From positions 62,001 through 126,000 of the forward strand of contig JADNRY010000039.1 in assembly GCA_015501585.1 (NCBI GenBank): DNA of 64,000 bases, read 5' to 3'. Each line of letters opens with the position of its first letter. The stretch's first letter is position 1. The notes under the pieces were generated by a model that did not search any database, was not told where the DNA came from, and worked only from the letters and a program-made list of their open reading frames with translations. This DNA comes from Rhodocollybia butyracea. Lineage: Eukaryota > Basidiomycota > Agaricomycetes > Agaricales > Omphalotaceae. Of this stretch, positions 57,516-64,000 are shown one piece after another. The position numbers and the translations under genes were made by a program.

Positions 57516-59599
57516 ATGACGCTCTCAAGAGAATCGTCTAACCGAGATTCCAGGCCTCCTTCTCGACAATCTGTGCAGTCTGTTGGCAAACCCGCTTCTC
57601 GCCGCGATTCTCCGGCCAGAGGCCCCACGCCGCCACTAAGTGCAATGGAGACACTTGCGTCTTTGAGAAGGGACAGCACCAACAGCCCGAAAGATGCCGA
57701 TGCCAACAAGCGCCAAAGTTCCAAGTCTCCACCTCAGCCGCACCCTTCAGGCCATGGACATCAGCAGCAGCATTACTATGCTTACCCGCCTGGTCCTCCG
57801 CATATGTTCAGTATGCCTCCTCCGTTTGAAAACAATGGCTGGAACAGAATGATGCCTCCGCCACCGCCCGGAGACCGCAGAGACTCACGTGGTGCCGAGT
57901 CTCCCACTCCCGGAACTCCAGGTTATCCTGCATCGGGTATGCCCGCCTACCAAGGCCATCCTCATCACGAGCATTATCCGTCATCTCCGCATTATGCTCA
58001 AGCACCTTACCCGCCTCCGTACTCTGGGAACCCACACGGAACAGTCTATACTGCTGTGCAAACTAACTATACCTATAATCCTGGTATGGCTGCCTATCCC
58101 CCGTCTTACGGCCCAAATGGAAGCTCTTATCCTGATAATACGAACATGACCCTTCCCTCTACATCTCCCGACGGAGACATACACGGTCCTGGTTCTGCTG
58201 TCAATGGGAATGGTTTCGCTGCAATCACCTCTCCACTCACCCACACTCCGATTCCAGAATCAGAAATTCATTATACTGAAGATGCTGCGACCAAGGTCAC
58301 AGACAGGATCCGGAGAAGATGCCATAATTGCTATACTAGTGATACTAGTACGTGGAGAAGAAGTAATCTCGCCGTAGGCAAAGTTGTGAGTTCAACGATT
58401 TATGTCATTTATATTATCTGAACCTTTTTGCTTAGCTCTGCAACAAATGCGGTCTGTTCGAACGGACTCATTCTCGTCCTCGACCCGAACAGTTCCCACA
58501 CAAACGAACGTCGTTGACCGAAGGAGGTGATGGAATGCCTCCAGCTTCTCCCGGTTACAATCTTGCGCCTGTTCCTTCCCAGAACTCAGACACCCCATCG
58601 CGACTGGTACTTGAGAAGGACAGTAACGCCAAGAGGAATAAAAAAGCTAAATTCGACCACAGAGCGGATTCGTCACTTCCTCCTCCTCAAACGATTCCCT
58701 CACAGAACTCGCACTCCCTTTTACCCCCGTTACCATCACCTTTACCTCATCCCGATTCTTCGAACAATGGTCATGGTCACCCTCCTTCACTTCCCGCGGG
58801 TCTAGCTCACCTCACCCATCCGCCACAACATCAGCCTTACTATGGAAGCCCAAGCGGTAATTCGCATTCTTCTTTCGCTCCTCCTCCTCAGCAACATGGT
58901 CATCATGGCGTATACACTGGTGCAGCTATGACTGTTCCGTTGCAGTACCATGGGTATACTTCCGCACCAGGGCATAACGGCTACTCTCTTCCCCCGATTG
59001 GGACTGTCTCCGGAGGACAGTACGAGTATCCGCCTCAGCAGCAATTCAATGCTACTCCCCCCCGTACCGTTGGCGTCCCTGTCACCGGATTGCTGAATGG
59101 TGTCGATGGCCGGGGAAGAGACAGTCGCGAGTCTTCTGCTCCGTTCAAGGTTCCCAATGACCCCAAGGAAACTCAGGAGGGAGGACGGGGCCGAGGTGCT
59201 TCTCCTGGCGCGAATACGGAGAAAGGCTCGTCCAAGTTGCCGGCTAAATCTGCAGCAACGCGAAGCCCTCGCAAAGCCGCTGCCAACGCCACGAAACATC
59301 TGGTCGAAAATGAAGACGACGTCAATGGTGGCAAGAGAGAAAACGGCAACTCGAACAACAGAGGCAGCTCTCCCGGATCTAATAATAATTCGGAGTATCA
59401 CTCATTGTCGGATGGTGGTCAAGACGACAGTGGGGATGATTATTCTTCGGAGGAGGATGATGATGATGACGGAAGTGGTGCTTATCGTGGGAGTGGAAGC
59501 GGACGAGGGAAAGGTGGAAGAGGAGGCGCGAGGAGGCAGACCCGAGGAAATAATAAGAGGAAGAGGGGATTGAGGGGGTCGAGCCCGGGGGGTGATTGA
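57516..59599 (+). CDS. GATA-type zinc-finger transcription factor
   Basis: The ATG at 57516 follows a leader intron and gives MTLSRESSNRDSRPPSRQSV. The long N-terminal half is disordered and rich in Pro, Tyr, His and Gln (HGHQQQHYYAYPPGPP). The single zinc finger is split by an intron at about 58388-58434: RRRCHNCYTSDTSTWRRSN, then LAVGKV joined to LCNKCGLFERTHSRPRPEQF. The Cys spacing is 2-19-2, longer than the usual 17 or 18, with the WRR and LCNKCGL signatures kept. The C-terminal region is disordered with an acidic run (SSEEDDDDDG) and ends in Arg/Gly-rich repeats (GKGGRGGARRQTRGNNKRKR). GATA factors bind GATA sites in the nucleus; fungal members control nitrogen, iron, light and developmental genes. 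Which of these applies is not visible. Confidence 0.9.
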
Positions 59600-60050
59600 T
59601 ACAACGACAGGTTTCTGCTGGTGAACCGCAGACGAAAAACATGTCCCCTGTTCCATGATCTGTCATGCTTATCTTCTCAGCCTGCGCCTTTGTAATTTGT
59701 CTGTTTTGTCTTATGCTTGCGTTTGGTCATCTTTTGCCAGTCTTTTGTTATATCTCTCGTTCGCTGCGTTTTGCCTGCTATTGATTGATTCTCGCTGGCT
59801 TTGTACCTATCTATGTCCTTTCTCCCTGTGTTGTGTTCTTGTTCCGCTACGTTCCGTAAGGCTCTAGTGGCCACCGAAATTGCCACGCCACTTTTCGATT
59901 TTGCGCTACCTTTGAATCCTATGTTTATTGCTACCGAACAAAAGGAAGGATGAATGGGCGTCTATCACACCTTCTCTTCCCAAATGTTCCATCGAACGCG
60001 TCATAAGTACATAAGTATCAGATGGTCTCCACTCTTTCCTCCTTTTCCCC
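59600..60050. other. Intergenic interval between GATA and K+ channel genes
   Basis: About 450 bp. T-rich 3' flank of the GATA gene (about 59690-59860), then the promoter of the channel gene. No gene recognised. Confidence 0.45.
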
Positions 60051-62238
60051 ATGAACGACGCAGGACTGGAAGATTCAATCCAAGATGCTTCAACGCATGT
60101 AACGCATTCGCTGCGAGAACATATTCTTAGGAATGAAAGACAGTCAGGTTCACAGTCAAAGTCCAAATCTGCCAGTGACACTTTTCGGGAGGAGTTGAAG
60201 GTAGACGAGGAAGAAGAGGATATAGGTTTTTTTGCACCTCAGTGCGTAGACAAACGCATATCAGACTTCAAATATCTATAATAGCGCGGCAGACGATGGT
60301 GGTTTACATCCACAGCCTTTCCTCTCATAGCTGGAACGTTTGGACCACTCGCAAGTTTGTTCTCTGTTTGCGCACTTGTGCAGACCTGGCGAATACAAGC
60401 ATTCACAGGTAAAAGAATTACCGATCCACATTGGTTTGTTTGTACTCAACCTCCAAGAACTGAAACTCACTTTTTCCCACAGGCTCATTGCTCTCAATGT
60501 CGTTTCCCTCGTCTCTGCGATTGCAGCCAATCTTTTACTGCTGTTCAACTTTGCACGCCGAGTGCGTTACATGGTCGCTCAGCCATCTACGATTGTCTTG
60601 TGGTATCTATCTTCGCTACTCTTGATAGTTCCCCTGGGTATCATTCATCGAAGTTCCGATGTCTTGTCCCAATCCTACTTTTACGCTTTATTATCTGCGA
60701 TCCTCTACGGGATCCTATCAACTCTCTTACTCCTGCACCTCATTTTCTCCCAACCTCCCTTCTCCGCATACCCAGCATCCTTTGCGACGCTTACCATTCC
60801 CCAGCGAACACTCATGCTCCAAACCATCTCATTCACACTCTACCTCGCTCTCGGTGCCGGAATCTTTTCTGCACTAGAACAATGGGACTACTGCGATGGA
60901 TTATTCTGGGCCACCTACACCGTCCTGACTATCGGTCTCGGCTCGGATTTTCCGCTAGATTCATCTGCGGGGCGGGGCGTCGTGATTCCGTATTCGACAG
61001 GCGGGATCTTGCTGCTCGGTATCGTAGTCGGGAGCGTGAGGGGTCTGGTCCTGGAGCGCGGAGGCGTCAAAATGGCCCATCGACGGATGGCCAAGGAAAG
61101 AGCTAAACACTTGCAGGATCTGAGACGGGGTGATTCTGACGAGGAGCTGAAGCAAGAATTCGAGACGATGCGGAAGGTGGCTTACCGAGCAGGGTCTACG
61201 AAAAAATATACGTCCTTGTTACTCGCGTTGTTCGTTTTCATCCTCGTTTGGTTCCTTGGTGCGATGGTGTTTTTCTTTACCGAGGCAAGTACCACATACC
61301 ACAGACTATTCTCTACCTACCCTTGCTGATTCTGTTCATAGTCATCCCAAAACTGGGGCTACGGAACTTCCCTCTACTTCACCTACATCGCCCTCACAAC
61401 AATCGGCTACGGAGATCTTTTTCCAGAATCGAACGCTGGTAAATCCTTTTTCGTCTTATGGACGCTCATTGCGGTTCCTTCCGTGACTATCCTCATATCT
61501 AATATCGGCAATACCCTTGTTACGGTGGTACAAAAGGGAACACTTTGGCTGGGGCAATTGACTCTGTTACCGGAGCGCTCGCTGAACCGCAGCCGTGCCG
61601 GTCGCGAACAGCGAAAAGGGTTCTGGCCTCTCAGAAGCCCGGCGAGCGTAGAAAGAGCTGTTGGTTCAGAGAAGGCTAGGGAAGTAGACGAAGGTGCTGT
61701 ACCACCCAGTGGCACAGATGCCATGGACGCCGGAGACAGGGGTGTACGCGAAGACATCGAAAAGCTCGGTGGCGCCGTCGAAACGCTTGAAACAGCTATA
61801 TCACCAGGTGGTAGTCATGGTTTAGCAGCTCAAATCACACGAGAAATCAAATTAGTGGCAAGGGATTTGGGACAACAGCCACCGGTTGAGTATGCTTGGG
61901 AGGACTGGAAGAGATGGATTGGGCTGCTGCAGGTACCGCCGCCGGGGGGTGCAGCGGAGGGCTCCAGAGATGGACAAGACGGGTTAAAGGCGCTGAAATC
62001 GTCTTCGTCGCCTCTCCATAAGACGTCCAAGTCGAATTCTCGTAGGAACGACATGGGAGAGGAGAAAAAGGATTGGATATGGCTTGGAGATCACGGGCCG
62101 TTGTTTAGCGGTGAGAGTGAGGCAAAATGGATACTGGGGAAGCTTTGCGAGAGGTTAGAGCAGGTGTTGATGGAGGAGGCTGAGAAACGCGGTAATCATG
62201 ATGGAGGTAGAACATCGAGCTCGGGGTTGTTGGACTAG
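60051..62238 (+). CDS. Two-pore outward-rectifying K+ channel, TOK1-like
   Basis: Exon 1 (MNDAGLEDSIQDASTHVTHS, acidic DEEEEDIGFFAPQ) is cytosolic. An intron (GTGCGTAG to GCGGCAG) joins to RWWFTSTAFPLIAGTFGPLA and SLFSVCALVQTWRIQAFTG, the first membrane segment. After a second intron come LIALNVVSLVSAIAANLLLL, STIVLWYLSSLLLIVPLGII, and further segments. Pore 1 has TYTVLTIGLGSDFPL and pore 2, after a third intron, TYIALTTIGYGDLFPES. Two P-loops in one chain with extra N-terminal membrane segments is the fungal TOK1 plan (8 TM, 2 P). It releases K+ across the plasma membrane on depolarisation. The C-terminal tail is long, charged and cytosolic, ending SSSGLLD at 62238. Pore 1 is GLGS rather than GLGD. 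Confidence 0.92.
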
Positions 62239-62921
62239 GTATCTTAGCTACGTCTTTACGTGGAAAGCGATTTAGATATTCTACAGTGGGCGATCTTTAA
62301 CAGTATAATACTATCCGAGTAGTCAGGGGAAAAACGGACACATGTTTCGTGAAACCTGGATTGCATGCAGCATGAAATTCACTGGAAAAAAAGTGTTCAT
62401 TGGACAAGGTGCTAGATTGCAGAGGGTCTGAAAGGCTGTCGTTCAGTCCCGACAGAACACTAATGAAAGGATGCACGCGTTGACAGGACCACATTATATT
62501 CTAGAGGCGAAGCTAGGCTTCAGGCAACAGGAGAACACGCGATGGTAGTAGTCGTTATACGAGGTTATCTGGGATGGTGGTCTAATGTACGAATCGAAGT
62601 ATATACGGACAGTGGCAGTGCGAGAGCACGTGTGAGTATGCGCCATACTTACAGTCCTACAGATAATTGAGTTCATTATATACATACTTACTTATATACC
62701 GCACTCTGTCGGAGGCAGGGATACAACCACCATTCCGCAGCTCTCCACTTTTTAGCTTCACTGAGCTATCAACCATTTCGATTAAGACGACCCATACTCT
62801 CTAAACTCGTCCATCCGAAACTCCATTCGATCGCAAACCTGCGCTTCAATAAAACCTCCTTGTGCATCCGATGCGTCTGCCCTTGATCTAACAAAGTACG
62901 CCACCGCAGCAAGGAACGGCT
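62239..62921. other. Intergenic interval, convergent 3' ends
   Basis: About 680 bp between the convergent 3' ends of the K+ channel gene and the right-edge gene. Short frames only. No terminator or RNA gene recognised. Confidence 0.4.
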
Positions 62922-64000
62922 TCAGACCCCAGGCTCAGTCGACCATTCACTCGATGATCGGCCAAGTAACCGTATTTGTACTGTTTCGAGGACAGGATTG
63001 TGCAGCATAGTATGAAGCGCTTCGATACTCTCTTTGTGTAGGTTGTATAAGGGATGCGAGGGGTCTCTGATTGTGCTGTTCCGTTCTGGATCTGATCCCT
63101 CGGAATATGGAACATCCCGAACGCATACGGAAATTTTGAAATGACGAAGGTGTCGAAGCTTCGTTGCGATGATGGCGTATACTTTTCGTAGCGTCTAATA
63201 TATAATAATAATGTTCAGTAAAAAATAAAATGAAAATAAAAAAACAACTCACAATAAACATATATTCCGCGTGGACCTCCAGTGCGCACTGAAAATGCGT
63301 CAAGGCAGGACAAGCGAGCGCAATACTCCTCAAAAGCTCCATATCCAGCCCTACCCGCTCTCCTCGTCCAACAAATCTAAAATCGTGTATAAACAACCTC
63401 CTCAATGTCTTCGTATTCTGCAACGCAAGCACTAACCGCTCACTCCCTACCGCAGACGTCGATTTCTCCTCCACCGTCAGCTCGATCGTCTCCACGGGGC
63501 GCTCGCCATCCGCACACAGTATAGCACAGTCGTTCGCCGAGCCCACTAGGTGCACCAGGTTCGGCAGGATGCTCTCCGTGCAGCTCGAGGTGGTTACCGC
63601 AGGAGGGGAGATACTCCCAAATTGGACAAACTCAAATTCTGTGATCTGGGGGTGGTGTGTTAAAAACGGGACGCAATTTTCCAGGATCACGAGGGATTCC
63701 TCGTAGTCGGTTAGGCAGAGGGTTTTCAGACGGGGGAGTATAAATGTAGGGTCGTTGAGGACAGCCTGGATTGGGCAAGCAGGGGAATTTTTTGTTGCTT
63801 TTAGTGGGAGCCAGGATGTGGGGCTGCTGAAACGAAGTTGTTCGAGATTGGGACAGTTTGACTGGGTCTTGCGGAGGATTTTAGCAAGGACGAAAGGGTC
63901 GGCTGAGAATTAAAGTATGTAAGAGTTGGAGGATAGATCAACAAAGGGCATGGGACTCACGGGAACCGTGATCGAGGAAGTCGAGGTCCAGATATGTCAG
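62922..64000 (-). CDS. Leucine-rich/F-box-like protein, C-terminal part (cut by window edge)
   Basis: The gene enters from the right edge reading LTYLDLDFLDHGS, then an intron (GTGAGTCC to TTCTCAG). It continues KTQSNCPNLEQLRFSSPTSW, LPRLKTLCLTDYEESLVILE, FLTHHPQITEFEFVQFG, LALQNTKTLRRLFIHDFRF, LLRSIALACPALTHFQCALE and VHAEYMFI. A second intron (GTGAGTTG to ATATTAG at about 63193) joins to TLRKVYAIIATKLRHLRHFK and ESIEALHTMLHNPVLETVQI, ending EWSTEPGV with a TGA at 62922. The irregular leucine-rich pattern with recurring LxxLxL and NCPNL phrases is that of large fungal F-box/LRR families; the F-box itself would lie outside the window. Likely a substrate-recognition or uncharacterised cytosolic protein. 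Confidence 0.75.

Noticed and set aside
59097..59573. 158-codon frame overlapping the GATA gene C-terminus
   Set aside because: Out-of-frame shadow of the low-complexity C-terminal region of the GATA factor.

Overview
The window is nuclear DNA of a filamentous fungus, most likely a mushroom-forming basidiomycete (Agaricomycete). Genes are split by many short introns (about 48-60 nt) with GT-AG ends. Several families are typical of fungi: Zn2Cys6 and GATA regulators, a MYND/MSS51-C protein, an HDA1-type deacetylase, a Fun30-type remodeller and a TOK-type K+ channel. There are no operons, ribosome sites or CRISPR arrays. I cannot name the species.

Layout. A truncated gene lies at the left edge (1-426), followed by about 4.8 kb with no gene I can support. 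5.2-9.0 kb holds a MYND zinc-finger protein and a GLTSCR1-domain protein, both on the minus strand. 9-13.8 kb is gene-poor, with one likely decayed reading frame. 13.8-24.2 kb is a housekeeping stretch: Zn2Cys6 regulator, an unrecognised gene, a mitochondrial-carrier-like protein, Fun30/SMARCAD1-like ATPase, and BET5/TRAPPC1, which converges on Fun30. 24.2-28.4 kb is repeat-bearing and gene-free.

The accessory centre (28.4-39.3 kb) is the most interesting part. It is a tandem array of small, probably secreted paralogs, all on the plus strand (called A, B, C/D, E and a dead copy F here). They share a promoter/leader, a signal peptide, a phase-0 intron of nearly constant sequence, and a second-exon domain with a Cys-x4-Cys core. 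One gene (C/D) encodes two copies of the domain in tandem, each preceded by its own copy of the conserved intron. Decayed copies of an RMT2-like arginine methyltransferase gene sit on the opposite strand between family members, so part of the array grew by segmental duplication. I do not recognise the family.

The right part (39.5-64 kb) returns to conventional genes: a badly diverged polyubiquitin-like gene, two tandem SAM methyltransferases, an HDA1-type deacetylase with Arb2 domain, a very large Sec7/PH protein lacking the usual catalytic glutamate motif, an NFKBIL1-like protein, a GATA factor, a TOK1-like two-pore K+ channel, and a truncated leucine-rich/F-box-like protein at the right edge.

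Reading frames were assembled by eye from codons, splice consensus and protein motifs. Exon edges quoted for the array are exact by frame; those of the other multi-exon genes are approximate inside the stated limits.
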